Shown piece after piece: positions 55,740 through 64,000 of a stretch of DNA of 64,000 bases. Origin of the DNA: Betaproteobacteria bacterium RIFCSPLOWO2_12_FULL_68_20 (lineage in GTDB: Bacteria; Pseudomonadota; Gammaproteobacteria; Burkholderiales; SG8-39). Positions within the stretch are counted from its first letter, which is position 1. Each line of letters opens with the position of its first letter. A program made the translations under genes and the position numbers. The notes under the pieces are model-generated. The model saw only the letters and a list, made by a program, of their open reading frames with translations, was not told the origin of the DNA and made no database searches. Location: assembly GCA_001770655.1 (NCBI GenBank), contig MERQ01000061.1:18398-82397 (forward strand), in the 5' to 3' direction.

Positions 55740-56949
55740 GCTGTTCGTAGAGGAACCCCCGGCTCATCGGATAGCTCGCGCGCGTCACGTTGCCCTTGCT
55801 GAAAACGATCTGGAAGAGGTGCGTGTAGCCGCGCGGCGAGCGGAACATCTCGGCGCAGCCGTAAAGATAGCTGCGCCAGACGCGGCGGAAGCGCTCGTCG
55901 AACTTCCTCGGATCCAGCGCGCGGATGCGCTCCCAGTTGCGGTCGAAGCGCTCGCCCCAGGCATCCAGCGTCAGCGCGTAGTGCCGGCGCAGGTTCTCGA
56001 TGTCGAGCACCTCGAGCCCGGCACGCTCCATCTCCGCGATGGTGTCCGCGAGGCCGGGGATCCAGCCGCCCGGGAACACGTGCTTGCGGATGAAGAACTC
56101 GGTCTGGTAGCTGCCGACGTGGCCGATGAAGTGCAGCATGCCGAGGCCGCCGGGCTTGAGGAACTTCGCATGCGCCCGCACGACTTCGGCGAGCTGGTCG
56201 CGCCCGGCGTGCTCGAGCGTGCCGATCGACACCACCTTGTCGTACTCGCGCCGCGCGTCGCGGAAATCGGTGTCGATCACTTCCAGCGCTCCGCCCAGGC
56301 GCCGGCGCGCGATCTCGCGCCGCACCATCTCGACCTGCGACGTGGTGGTGTTGATCCCCGTCACCTTGACGCCGAATCGCTCGTGGGCGTGGAACATGAA
56401 GCCGCCGAAGCCCGAGCCGATGTCGACCACCTCCTCGCCGGGCGCAAGGCGCAGCTTCTCCGCCACGTGCTCGATCTTGTTCCTTTGCGCCTCCTCGAGC
56501 GTGCGCGTGCCCTCCTTCCAGTACGCGCAGGTGTACATCATCAGCGGATCGTCGAGCCACTGCCGGTAGAACTCGGTGCCGAGCGCGTAGTGGAGCTCGG
56601 CGTTCTTCTTCGCCTGCTCCCAGGTGCGGTTGCCGAACCGCAATTCGTGCCAGCGGTTGCGCACGGCGACGAGGGCCTTCGGGTCGGCCATGCCGCCCTC
56701 CATGCCGGCGGCCATCGCCCTGGCGAGATCGCCCTCGACGTCGATCTCGCCGTCGAAGTACGACTCGAGCAGCCCGATGTGGCCGAACGCGGCGATGCGC
56801 CAGTACGGCCGCGTGCCGCGGAACACCAGGGCAAACGCGGGATCTCCGCCATGGACGCGCAGCTCGCCGCCGTCGGCGAAGCGCACCGTGAAGGGAATGC
56901 TGGAGCGCTCCGCAACCCTCCGCAGAACGGATTCGAGAACGGATCGCAC
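55699..56949 (-). CDS. Cfa/TmsB-like fatty-acyl-phospholipid methyltransferase
   Basis: A 416-residue SAM-dependent methyltransferase of the cyclopropane-fatty-acid synthase family. ValValAspIleGlySerGlyPheGlyGlyPhe is the SAM site, ThrGlyIleAsnThrThrThrSerGlnVal follows, and SerIleGlyThrLeuGluHisAlaGlyArgAsp contains the Glu used as catalytic base. CysAlaTyrTrp of the active site is present. GTG 56949 precedes ValLeuGluSerValLeu. With the FAD enzyme that overlaps it, it may make 10-methylene and then 10-methyl chains instead of a cyclopropane. Confidence 0.88.
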   Translation of the reverse strand: MRSVLESVLRRVAERSSIPFTVRFADGGELRVHGGDPAFALVFRGTRPYWRIAAFGHIGLLESYFDGEIDVEGDLARAMAAGMEGGMADPKALVAVRNRWHELRFGNRTWEQAKKNAELHYALGTEFYRQWLDDPLMMYTCAYWKEGTRTLEEAQRNKIEHVAEKLRLAPGEEVVDIGSGFGGFMFHAHERFGVKVTGINTTTSQVEMVRREIARRRLGGALEVIDTDFRDARREYDKVVSIGTLEHAGRDQLAEVVRAHAKFLKPGGLGMLHFIGHVGSYQTEFFIRKHVFPGGWIPGLADTIAEMERAGLEVLDIENLRRHYALTLDAWGERFDRNWERIRALDPRKFDERFRRVWRSYLYGCAEMFRSPRGYTHLFQIVFSKGNVTRASYPMSRGFLYEQPAYAQERSPGLAA

Positions 56950-56960
56950 GGGCCGGGATT

Positions 56961-57938
56961 CTACCCGGCGCGCGATTTCAGAGAAGTGTCGATTTCGCCC
57001 TCGCGCTGCTCGGGCGGCACCCACGGCAGCCCGACCGCGGCGTAGACCGACTCCTCGGTGTCGCCGGCGATGCGGCGCCTGCCCCGCCACACGCCGTACT
57101 CGTTGATCTTGAGGCCGCGCGCCTGGCCGAGCCGCCGGATGGCGATGTTGTGAGCCTTCGAGCCGGTGAAGTAATGCAGCGCCGCGCCGTAGGCTTCGGC
57201 CGGCACGACGCGCAGGTCGGCCTGGATGCCCGCGGCGAGCACGACGCTCGCCCGCTTGGTGCCCCTGGCCAGCACCTCCCTCACCTCGGGATAGGTCACG
57301 AAGCGCTCGATCGCCTTGCGCGGCGCCTTCGACACCACCAGGAAGTCGAGATCGCCGACCGTGTCCCTCTTGCGCCGGTAGCTGCCGGCGATCACGGCCT
57401 TGTCGCCGCCGCTCTCGAGATAAGCGCGGTACGGCTCGGCGCTTCGCGCGGCCACCGCCAGCTCGAAGCGGCGTGGTCCCACGCGCTCTTCCGCCGCCTG
57501 AAGTATCTTCCTTTCCGAGATCTCGCCGAAGCCCGCGAGCTTGCGGATCCGGCCTTCGCGCGCGGCGTGCCGCAGATCCTTGATCGAGGCGATCTTCAGC
57601 CTGCGGTACAGCACCCGCACGCGCTTCGGCCCGAGGCCGGGAAGCCCCAGCAGCCCGGTGATCCCCGGCGGGAATTTCGCGCGCAGCTTCTCGAGCAGCG
57701 CGCAGCTTCCCGTTGCGGCGATCTCGCGGATCTTGCCGGCGAGGTCCGCGCCGATCCCGGGGAGCTTCGGCAGCTCGCGCCCCGCGGCGAGGCGCGCCTT
57801 GAGGTCGACCCCTTGCATCCCGACCACCTGTGCCGCGTTGCGGTAGGCGCGGACGCGGAACGGATTCTCGTCGCGCAGCTCGAGGAGGTCGGCGATCTCC
57901 TCGAAGATGCGCGCGATGTCTGCGTTGTGGACCGGCAC
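56961..57938 (-). CDS. family X DNA polymerase-like protein without PHP domain
   Basis: A 325-residue protein that covers the N-terminal half of bacterial PolX. An 8-kDa-like start (IleAlaArgIlePheGluGluIleAlaAspLeuLeuGlu) is followed by helix-hairpin-helix motifs (LeuProGlyIleGlyAlaAspLeuAlaGlyLysIle, LeuProGlyLeuGlyProLysArg) and the nucleotidyltransferase site GlySerTyrArgArgLysArgAspThrValGlyAspLeuAspPhe, with the third acid in IleGlnAlaAspLeuArg. The usual C-terminal PHP exonuclease (about 250 residues) is absent. GTG start overlaps the cytochrome stop by one base. Gap repair is the likely role. Confidence 0.88.
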   Translation of the reverse strand: MPVHNADIARIFEEIADLLELRDENPFRVRAYRNAAQVVGMQGVDLKARLAAGRELPKLPGIGADLAGKIREIAATGSCALLEKLRAKFPPGITGLLGLPGLGPKRVRVLYRRLKIASIKDLRHAAREGRIRKLAGFGEISERKILQAAEERVGPRRFELAVAARSAEPYRAYLESGGDKAVIAGSYRRKRDTVGDLDFLVVSKAPRKAIERFVTYPEVREVLARGTKRASVVLAAGIQADLRVVPAEAYGAALHYFTGSKAHNIAIRRLGQARGLKINEYGVWRGRRRIAGDTEESVYAAVGLPWVPPEQREGEIDTSLKSRAG

Positions 57939-58219
57939 TACTTCTCTAGCTTGTAGTGCGACCGGTTCAGGTACTCGGCGACGTCGTCAAGGTCGGCGGG
58001 AGTGAACGTGCGCTTGCTGTACGGCGCCCAGCGACCGACCTCGACGCGCAGCTGGGTGAGGGTCTTCACCTTCGAGCGCGAGCGCTCACGCTCGTGCACC
58101 CGCTCGTAGTGGCAGACGCCGCAATACGTGTCGTACAGGAGCTGGCCGCGCGCGGCATCCTGCGCCTGCGCCGGCAATACGAGCGCGGCGAGCGCCGCGA
58201 GCGCGAATGCGCGCTTCAT
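57938..58219 (-). CDS. small periplasmic c-type cytochrome lacking Met
   Basis: A 93-residue protein with a signal peptide ending ProAlaGlnAlaGln and one heme-binding CysGlyValCysHis near residue 33. The C-terminal helix has PheThrProAlaAspLeuAspAspValAlaGluTyrLeuAsn as in class I cytochromes. No Met occurs after the initiator, so the sixth ligand cannot be the usual Met; nearby His residues or an open site are possible. It is at the end of the cbb3 cluster and may carry electrons to it or sense a ligand. Confidence 0.85.
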   Translation of the reverse strand: MKRAFALAALAALVLPAQAQDAARGQLLYDTYCGVCHYERVHERERSRSKVKTLTQLRVEVGRWAPYSKRTFTPADLDDVAEYLNRSHYKLEK

Positions 58220-58446
58220 CGGTTGATCTCCCTGGAGGTGCGTTGCAGAAAGCAGGTGAGCGCGCTCGAAGCCGCGGCGAGCGCCCAGAAAAAGAGAAAC
58301 CCTACGGAATACGCCGCCAGCCGGCTCAGGCCCACGGGCTGGCCGAACAGGTGCAGATCCATCGGGTCGAAAGCGGTGAAGAACAGCACCTCGGCGACGC
58401 CGCCGACGATGAACGAAGGCCACAGGATGACCATCGCCTTTCTCAC
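58216..58446 (-). CDS. small membrane protein in the cbb3 cluster (76 aa)
   Basis: Two hydrophobic segments (about 8-24 and 43-66) joined by AspProMetAspLeuHisLeuPheGlyGlnPro. GTG overlaps the fixH stop (GTGA) and its own stop overlaps the cytochrome start. Similar small proteins follow ccoH in other betaproteobacteria as far as I recall; role unknown. Confidence 0.65.
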   Translation of the reverse strand: MRKAMVILWPSFIVGGVAEVLFFTAFDPMDLHLFGQPVGLSRLAAYSVGFLFFWALAAASSALTCFLQRTSREINR

Positions 58447-58904
58447 GGCGCCTCCTGCGCGACGCGCCAGCGTCCCTGAGGGTCCTCGATCGCGATGCGC
58501 CAGCGGCCGGCGGCGAGCGGTTGCAGCTCGGCTTCGTAGACGCCGTCCGGCGAGCGCGCGAGCCGCAGCCGCTGGTCGTTTCCAGCGCGCGTCGCGTGCG
58601 CGAGATGCGCGAACAGCGCCTCGGGTGCCTGTCCCTTCAAACGGATCCTGATCTTTCCGGACCCGATCTCGACTTCGGCCGATACGCCGAGCCTGCGCGC
58701 CGCCTCCTCGCGCGCGAGCACCTTGTTGATGGCGAGGCCCTGCTTGTAGTAGTCCTCGGCCACCGGGCCGTCGGCGGTGGTGACCGCGAGCCAGATCAGC
58801 GCCGCGCCGGCGACTAGCGCCGCCGCGGGCGGCGCCATCAGGATCCACGGCCAGGGCTCGCGGTACCAGGGACGTTGTGGGGCGCTTGCCGGCATCGCCG
58901 TCAC
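58443..58904 (-). CDS. ccoH: FixH/CcoH-family assembly protein
   Basis: A 153-residue membrane protein. One N-terminal helix (about 20-42) is preceded by ProTrpTyrArgGluProTrpProTrp, then the ThrThrAlaAspGlyProValAlaGluAspTyrTyrLysGlnGlyLeuAlaIleAsn motif typical of FixH, and a beta-rich periplasmic domain. It stabilises assembly of the cbb3 oxidase. Coupled by ATGA to ccoG. Confidence 0.9.
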   Translation of the reverse strand: MTAMPASAPQRPWYREPWPWILMAPPAAALVAGAALIWLAVTTADGPVAEDYYKQGLAINKVLAREEAARRLGVSAEVEIGSGKIRIRLKGQAPEALFAHLAHATRAGNDQRLRLARSPDGVYEAELQPLAAGRWRIAIEDPQGRWRVAQEAP

Positions 58905-60331
58905 CGCATGATGAACACGGACTTCTCGCGCACCGTCTCGCCCGGCACGCCGACGGCGCTCACTCTGAACTCGATCGGGTAGGTTCCCGGCCGGACATGC
59001 TCGCGCTCGACATGCACCCGGACCTTCAAGGGCACCATCCGCCCGGTCGCCCCCTCCACCTCGAAGCGCAGGTTGCCGTCGATATGGATATCCTCCAATC
59101 CCGAAACGCCGATTTCGTAGACGCGCGGCCGCTCAGTGGTGTTCATGATCTGCAGGCGGTAGACGTTCTCGATCTGGTCGTCGCCCACCTCGCGCGCGAT
59201 CGCCGCGCGGTCGCGGATCACGTCCACCTTGAGCGGCACGCGCAGCCACAGGCTCGCCGCCGTCGCGACCACGATGGCGCCGAGGATCGCAGTGTAGACC
59301 AGCACGCGCGGGCGGAACGCGCGCGCGAACATCTGCGCGCGGGTGAGCCTGTTCTCGAGCGCATGCGCGGTGGAGTAGCGGATGAGCCCCTTCGGGTAGC
59401 CCACCTTCGCCATCACCTGGTCGCAGGCGTCGATGCAGGCGGCGCAGCCGATGCACTCGTACTGCAAGCCGTCGCGGATGTCGATCCCGGTCGGGCAGAC
59501 CTGCACGCAGATGCCGCAGTCCACGCAGTCGCCCAGGCCGAGCGATCCTGCGTCCGCGTTCTTCGAGCGGCGGCCGCGGGGCTCGCCGCGCGCGCTGTCG
59601 TAGGTGATCATCAATGTGTCGCGGTCGAACATCGCGCTCTGGAAGCGCGCATAGGGACACATGTACACGCACACCTGCTCGCGCATGAAGCCCGCGTTGC
59701 CGTGGGTGGCGAAGCCGTAAAAGAGGATCCAGAACGTCTCCCACGGGCCGGTCGAAAGCGCGAGCACCTCGCCCCAAAGCTCGCGGATCGGCGTCACGTA
59801 GCCGACGAAGGTGAAGCCGGTCCACAGCGCGATCGCGATCCAGACCGCATGTTTCGCCGTCTTGCGCAGGAGCCTGGCTTTCGTGACGGGCCCCTGGTCG
59901 AGCTTCATGCGCGCCGCGCGATCGCCCTCGATTCTGCGTTCGACCCACAGGAAGATCTCCGTGTACACGGTCTGCGGGCAGGCGTAGCCGCACCACAGGC
60001 GCCCCGCCACCGCCGTGAACAGGAACAGCGCGAGCGCCGAAACGATCAGCAATACCGTCAGGTAAATGACGTCCTGCGGCCAGAACACCAGGCCGAGGAT
60101 GTAGAACTTGCGGTGCACGATGTCGAACAGCACCGCCTGGCGTTCGCCCCACTCGAGCCAGGCGAGCCCGTAGAACACGAGCTGTGTCGCCCACACCAGC
60201 GCCCAGCGCCACGCGGCGAACCAGCCGTGCACCGCGCGCGGGTAAATCTTCTTCAGTACCTCGTAGAGCGGTTCTTCTGCGGGTGCGGCTGGCTTCGTTG
60301 CCGGGACGATTTTCAGGAGTGGCTGAGCCAT
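58901..60331 (-). CDS. ccoG: cytochrome c oxidase accessory protein CcoG
   Basis: A 476-residue membrane iron-sulfur protein (FixG family). It has TyrAlaCysProGlnThrValTyrThr, GlnValCysValTyrMetCysProTyrAlaArgPheGln and two ferredoxin motifs, CysValAspCysGlyIleCysValGlnValCysPro and CysIleGlyCysAlaAlaCysIleAspAlaCys, with five membrane helices and a C-terminal Ig-like domain. Involved in copper delivery and reduction for the oxidase. ATG at 60331. Confidence 0.95.
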   Translation of the reverse strand: MAQPLLKIVPATKPAAPAEEPLYEVLKKIYPRAVHGWFAAWRWALVWATQLVFYGLAWLEWGERQAVLFDIVHRKFYILGLVFWPQDVIYLTVLLIVSALALFLFTAVAGRLWCGYACPQTVYTEIFLWVERRIEGDRAARMKLDQGPVTKARLLRKTAKHAVWIAIALWTGFTFVGYVTPIRELWGEVLALSTGPWETFWILFYGFATHGNAGFMREQVCVYMCPYARFQSAMFDRDTLMITYDSARGEPRGRRSKNADAGSLGLGDCVDCGICVQVCPTGIDIRDGLQYECIGCAACIDACDQVMAKVGYPKGLIRYSTAHALENRLTRAQMFARAFRPRVLVYTAILGAIVVATAASLWLRVPLKVDVIRDRAAIAREVGDDQIENVYRLQIMNTTERPRVYEIGVSGLEDIHIDGNLRFEVEGATGRMVPLKVRVHVEREHVRPGTYPIEFRVSAVGVPGETVREKSVFIMR

Positions 60332-60344
60332 GCCTGCGGCGCGC

Positions 60345-61250
60345 CTATCTGGGCGGCGCCGACAGCGAGTACACGTACGCCGTCAGCAATTGAATCTTCG
60401 CCTCGGAGAGCAGCTCCTTGTGCGCGGGCATCTGGTTGGTGCGCCCCTTCGTGATGGTTTCGACGATCGCCGCCTCGCCCGAGCCGTGCAGCCAGATCTT
60501 GTCGCTGAGGTCGGGCGCGCCGAGCGCGGGATTTCCCTTGGCCTCCGCACCGTGGCAGGCGGCGCAGTTCTCGGCGAACAAGTCCTTGCCGCGGGCGACC
60601 CGGATCGAATCGGCCGCCGCGCCCGACAGCGACAGCACGTAGTGCGCGACGTCCTTCGCGCCCTGCTCGCCCAGCACCGGCCCGAACGGCGGCATCACGC
60701 CGGTGCGGCCCTCGGCGATGGTGGCCTTGATCGCGGCCGGCTCGCCGCCCCACAGCCAGTCGCGGTCGGTGAGATTGGGAAAGCCGCGCGAGCCGCCGCC
60801 GTCGGAGGCGTGGCATCCGGCGCAGGTGTTGAGGAACAGCTTCTGCCCGATCGCCAGCGCCTCGCGAGACTTCGCCAGCTCGGCCACGTCCTGCCTGGCG
60901 AACTTCTCGTAGATCGGGCCGAAGCGCTTGTCGGCGCGCGCGGTCTCTTCTTCGAGCTGCTTCACCTGGCTCCATTGCCAGAGGCCCTGATAGCTGCCGA
61001 GCCCGGGGTACAGCGCCAGATAGGCGAGCGAGAACGCGATCGTGATGTAGAACAGCCACATCCACCAGCGCGGCAGCGGGTTGTTGTATTCGCCGAGGTC
61101 CTCGTCCCAGGTGTGCCCCGTGGTCTCGATGGAGCCCGTGGAGACGCGCCGCGCGCTCTGCAGCTTGAGGAACACCGCGCAGGCCACGATCGACACCACC
61201 GAGACCACCGCGATGTAGAGGTCCCAGAAGCCGGAGCTGAACTCGCTCAT
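60345..61250 (-). CDS. ccoP: cbb3-type cytochrome c oxidase subunit III
   Basis: A 301-residue di-heme subunit. AspGluAspLeuGlyGluTyrAsnAsnProLeuProArgTrpTrp precedes the membrane helix (about 40-62). Two heme sites follow: CysAlaGlyCysHis and CysAlaAlaCysHis. It passes electrons to CcoN through CcoO. ATG 61250 is chosen from the overlap with ccoQ. Confidence 0.96.
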   Translation of the reverse strand: MSEFSSGFWDLYIAVVSVVSIVACAVFLKLQSARRVSTGSIETTGHTWDEDLGEYNNPLPRWWMWLFYITIAFSLAYLALYPGLGSYQGLWQWSQVKQLEEETARADKRFGPIYEKFARQDVAELAKSREALAIGQKLFLNTCAGCHASDGGGSRGFPNLTDRDWLWGGEPAAIKATIAEGRTGVMPPFGPVLGEQGAKDVAHYVLSLSGAAADSIRVARGKDLFAENCAACHGAEAKGNPALGAPDLSDKIWLHGSGEAAIVETITKGRTNQMPAHKELLSEAKIQLLTAYVYSLSAPPR

Positions 61251-61390
61251 CGGTCGTCTCCATCGAACGGGAGCAGCGCATCGCGCTCGAAGCGGCGCTT
61301 GCGCGCCGGCGCGTAGGCCCACCACACGATGCCGAGGAACGCCGCGAACGCGGCGAGCGTCACGGCGATGCGGATCAGGTCGAGGTCCAT
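61247..61390 (-). CDS. ccoQ: cbb3 oxidase subunit CcoQ
   Basis: A 47-residue single-helix protein: AspLeuAspLeuIleArgIleAlaValThr, helix to about residue 26, then a basic stretch AlaArgLysArgArgPheGluArg and an acidic end. Length, helix and place between ccoO and ccoP identify it. The stop overlaps the ccoP start by four bases. Its role is to stabilise the complex. Confidence 0.9.
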   Translation of the reverse strand: MDLDLIRIAVTLAAFAAFLGIVWWAYAPARKRRFERDALLPFDGDDR

Positions 61391-61392
61391 GC

Positions 61393-62010
61393 TCAGTTCG
61401 CTTTCTTCTTGATGGCGGTGCCGAGCACCTGCAGGTACGCGATCAGCGCGTCCATCTCGGTCGCGCCCTTGAGCTCCTCCTTCGCTGCGGCGATCTCCTT
61501 GTCGCCGTAGGGCACGCCCAGGAAGCGCAGCGCGCGCATCTTGGCCCCGATGTCCTCAGCGTTCGCGGCAGTCTTCGCCAGCCACGGGTATGCCGGCATG
61601 TTCGACTCGGGCACCACGTCGCGCGGATTGAGCAGGTGGATGCGGTGCCACTCGTCCGAGTAGCGCCCGCCGACGCGGTGCAGGTCCGGGCCGGTGCGCT
61701 TCGAGCCCCACTGGAACGGGCGGTCGTACACGAACTCGCCGGCGACCGAGTAGTGGCCGTAGCGCTCGACCTCGGCGCGGAACGGCCGCACCATCTGCGA
61801 GTGGCAGTTGTAGCAGCCTTCGCGGATGTAGACGTCGCGCCCGGTGAGCTGCACCGGCGTATAGGGCTTGAGGCCGGCCACCGGCTCGGTCAGCGACTTC
61901 TGGAAGTAGAGCGGCACGACCTCCACCAGCCCGCCGACCGCCACCACCAGGACGACGAGTACGATGAGGAGCGCCTGGTTGCGCTCGATCAGGTCGTGCG
62001 TCAGTTTCAT
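61393..62010 (-). CDS. ccoO: cbb3 oxidase subunit II
   Basis: A 205-residue mono-heme subunit with an N-terminal helix (about 12-32), [13 protein letters not shown] for the heme and axial region, and [12 protein letters not shown]. Ten bases separate it from ccoN. Confidence 0.96.
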   Translation of the reverse strand: MKLTHDLIERNQALLIVLVVLVVAVGGLVEVVPLYFQKSLTEPVAGLKPYTPVQLTGRDVYIREGCYNCHSQMVRPFRAEVERYGHYSVAGEFVYDRPFQWGSKRTGPDLHRVGGRYSDEWHRIHLLNPRDVVPESNMPAYPWLAKTAANAEDIGAKMRALRFLGVPYGDKEIAAAKEELKGATEMDALIAYLQVLGTAIKKKAN

Positions 62011-62020
62011 CGCGCGCTCC

Positions 62021-63454
62021 TCAGGCGTGCGCCAGCCTCGGCGCCGGGATCAGGGCTTCCTCGGCACGCCCGGCGGCGACGGTCCTGGCGACGTTGTAGG
62101 CCATCACCAGCATGCCGCCGAGGTACAGCAGCCCGCCCAGGAGGCGGATGACGTAGAAGGGATAGGTGGCCTTCACGCTCTCCACGAACGTATAAGTGAG
62201 CGACCCGTCCTCGCTGACCGCGCGCCACATCAGGCCCTGCATCACGCCCGCGATCCACATCGCGGCGATGTAGAGCACGATCCCGACCGTCGCGATCCAG
62301 AAATGCACGTTGATGAGGGGAACGCTGTGCATCTCGGCGCGGCCGAACAGGCGCGGCAGCAGGTAGTACACCGAGCCCATCGAGACCAGGCCCACCCAGC
62401 CGAGCGCGCCGCTGTGCACGTGGCCGATGGTCCAGTCGGTGTAGTGCGAGAGCGCGTTCACCGTCTTGATCGACATCATCGGCCCTTCGAAGGTGGACAT
62501 CCCGTAGAAGGACACCGAGACGATCAGGAACTTGAGGATCGGGTCCTCGCGCAGCTTGTGCCAGGCGCCCGAGAGCGTCATGATGCCGTTGATCATCCCG
62601 CCCCACGAGGGCGCGAGCAGGATGAGCGAGAACACCATGCCGAGCGACTGCGTCCAGTCGGGCAGCGCGGTGTAGTGCAGGTGGTGCGGGCCCGCCCACA
62701 TGTAGGTGAAGATGAGCGCCCAGAAATGCACCACCGACAGGCGATACGAGTAGATCGGCCGCCCCGCCTGCTTCGGGATGAAGTAGTACATCATGCCGAG
62801 GAAGCCGGCGGTGAGGAAAAATCCCACCGCGTTGTGGCCGTACCACCACTGCACCATCGCGTCCTGCACGCCGGCGTACGCCGAGTAGGACTTCCAGAAC
62901 GTGGCGGGCACCGCGGCGCTGTTCACGATGTGCAGCAGCGCCACCGTCAGGATGAAGGCGCCGAAGAACCAGTTGGCGACGTAGATGTGCTCGACCTTGC
63001 GCTTCCAGATGGTGCCGAAGAACACCACCGCGTAGGCGATCCAGACGAGCGCGATGAGGATATCGATCGGCCATTCGAGCTCGGCGTATTCCTTGGAGGT
63101 GGTGATGCCCAGGGGCAGCGTGAGCGCCGCAGCCACGATCACCGCCTGCCAGCCCCAGAAGGTGAAGGCGGCGAGCCAATCGGAAAAAATCCGCGCGTGG
63201 CAGGTGCGCTGCACCACGTAGTACGAGGCGGCGAAAAGCGCGCTGCCGCCGAAGGCGAAAATCACCGCGTTGGTGTGCAGCGGGCGCAGCCTGCCGTAGC
63301 TGAGCCAGGGGATGCCGAAATCGAGCTCCGGCCAGATGAGCTGCGCGGCGATGACCACGCCGACCAGCATCCCGACCACTCCCCAGACCACGGTCATGAT
63401 CGTGAACTGGCGGACGACCTTGTAGTTGTAAGTGGATTCGGTGCCTGTCTGCAT
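62021..63454 (-). CDS. ccoN: cbb3 oxidase catalytic subunit I
   Basis: A 477-residue membrane protein with about 12 helices. It contains the six His that bind heme b, heme b3 and CuB, for example in [15 protein letters not shown] and [14 protein letters not shown]. This is the high-affinity oxygen-reducing subunit. The FNR-type box at 63523 with a -10 TAAGGT gives a leader of about 34 bases. Confidence 0.97.
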   Translation of the reverse strand: MQTGTESTYNYKVVRQFTIMTVVWGVVGMLVGVVIAAQLIWPELDFGIPWLSYGRLRPLHTNAVIFAFGGSALFAASYYVVQRTCHARIFSDWLAAFTFWGWQAVIVAAALTLPLGITTSKEYAELEWPIDILIALVWIAYAVVFFGTIWKRKVEHIYVANWFFGAFILTVALLHIVNSAAVPATFWKSYSAYAGVQDAMVQWWYGHNAVGFFLTAGFLGMMYYFIPKQAGRPIYSYRLSVVHFWALIFTYMWAGPHHLHYTALPDWTQSLGMVFSLILLAPSWGGMINGIMTLSGAWHKLREDPILKFLIVSVSFYGMSTFEGPMMSIKTVNALSHYTDWTIGHVHSGALGWVGLVSMGSVYYLLPRLFGRAEMHSVPLINVHFWIATVGIVLYIAAMWIAGVMQGLMWRAVSEDGSLTYTFVESVKATYPFYVIRLLGGLLYLGGMLVMAYNVARTVAAGRAEEALIPAPRLAHA

Positions 63455-63522
63455 GGAGCGCGATCCCGGGGGCGCATGAGCGCGCGTACCGGCGAACCTT
63501 ATGCGCGCGCGCGCCGGGCGCT

Positions 63523-63536
63523 TTGATTTAGGTCAA
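63523..63536. promoter_or_regulatory. FNR/ANR-type box for ccoNOQP
   Basis: TTGATTTAGGTCAA upstream of ccoN. The minus-strand -10-like TAAGGT lies at 63501-63496, 28.5 bases from the centre; the predicted start is 63488. Control of cco operons by FNR/FixK proteins is well established. Confidence 0.85.
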
Positions 63537-63539
63537 ATG

Positions 63540-63648
63540 CGCCGTGCCGAGATTGCCGGCGACATGCGCCCGCGCCGTGGCGGGGCCGATCGGGTGGCGC
63601 CTGGCGACGAGCTGCTCGAATTGGTCGCGGAGCGGCTCGCCTAGGATC
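63540..63648 (-). other. unassigned coding-like stretch
   Basis: On the minus strand one frame reads LeuGlyGluProLeuArgAspGlnPheGluGlnLeuValAlaArgArgHisPro and AlaThrAlaArgAlaHisValAlaGlyAsnLeuGly, ending just past the FNR-type box. It looks like a protein tail but has no start in this window and no family I recognise. Confidence 0.25.
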
Positions 63649-64000
63649 TCAGGTCGCCGCGGGTTTTCGCGCCACGAGGTCGATCAGGGCGGAGCGGCCG
63701 CGGTGTTGCGTACCCTCCGCGAGAACGCGCTCGTGCTCGCGCAGCTCCAGGATCTCGAGCGAGGCGAACGCGGAGCGCAACAGCTCCGGCGTGTACATGT
63801 TTTCCGCGTGCGGCGGGCCGCCGGTCCGGTACTCGATCTGCTTCGGCGTGTAGCCCTGCAGCAGGAGCAGACCCTTCGGCTTCAGCGCCCGCGCGATGCG
63901 CTCGAACATGAAGCTGCGCATCGGTGGATCGGCGAACTGCACGAAGATCGCCGCGACCACGTCGAAGGCCTCGGACGGCCAATTCCAGCCGTATACGTCC
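63649..64000 (-). CDS. class I SAM-dependent methyltransferase, C-terminal part
   Basis: The gene continues beyond the right edge. About 117 codons are visible: AspValTyrGlyTrpAsnTrpProSerGluAlaPheAspValValAlaAlaIlePheValGlnPheAla and LeuLysProLysGlyLeuLeuLeuLeuGlnGlyTyr are the core strands and post-SAM motif of this family, similar to TehB-like proteins. The SAM-binding start lies outside, so the substrate cannot be judged. Confidence 0.75.
   Translation of the reverse strand, partial: DVYGWNWPSEAFDVVAAIFVQFADPPMRSFMFERIARALKPKGLLLLQGYTPKQIEYRTGGPPHAENMYTPELLRSAFASLEILELREHERVLAEGTQHRGRSALIDLVARKPAAT

Overview
The window is GC-rich chromosomal DNA that most resembles a betaproteobacterium. 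The signs are a Bug/TctC-type tripartite tricarboxylate transporter, a BCAM0308-family protein, a ccoNOQP-ccoG-fixH cluster, and many small gene sets with overlapping stop and start codons. No rRNA or tRNA gene, CRISPR array or intact transposon was seen.

Layout. 1-3.7 kb: FtsX/HlyD export system whose ATPase would lie outside the window. 4.0-5.3 kb: a lower-GC scar with a BrnT-type toxin-antitoxin pair ending in an attC-like site, then two truncated genes; it looks like a decayed integron cassette region. 5.3-8.1 kb: flavin-type oxidase, MOSC protein and chromate transporter. 8-20.4 kb: stress block with groEL, TacAT-like toxin-antitoxin, a Na,K-ATPase-like P-type pump, an RNA-repair set (rtcB, extended archease, rtcA), a CheR-type methyltransferase and Hsp20. 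20.5-26.9 kb: PIN toxin-antitoxin and a six-gene tricarboxylate-uptake operon. 27-37 kb: Ca-type P-type ATPase, RHH-RelE pair, two twin response regulators with one histidine kinase, secreted proteins and a phospholipase D lipoprotein. 37-44 kb: a seven-gene operon headed by a ribosome-hibernation/cold-shock fusion, a PAS-GGDEF protein and nicotinate phosphoribosyltransferase. 44.3-50.2 kb: glycogen genes glgC, glgA, glgP. 50.2-54.4 kb: Lon-like protease, USP-like and CBS proteins, Phd-PIN pair. 54.4-57.9 kb: a Cfa-like methyltransferase plus FAD enzyme (possible 10-methyl fatty acid pair) and a PolX-like protein. 57.9-63.5 kb: cbb3 oxidase genes. The right edge cuts a methyltransferase.

How it fits together. 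Eleven intergenic palindromes of the FNR/ANR/FixK type (TTGAY-N4-RTCAA; ten match fully, one has a degenerate left half) head most stress, pump, glycogen, proteolysis and respiration units between 10 and 63.5 kb. A -10-like hexamer usually lies about 28.5 bp from the box centre, and in about half of the units the start codon falls at, or a few bases from, the predicted transcription start. I read the window as a low-oxygen survival and energy-economy island, comparable in content to the low-oxygen-activated (lxa) locus of Burkholderia cenocepacia, joined to the high-affinity oxidase genes. Accessory layers are six toxin-antitoxin loci, a REPIN-like double hairpin (44.3 kb), GC-rich repeats (0 and 8.1 kb) and gene relics.
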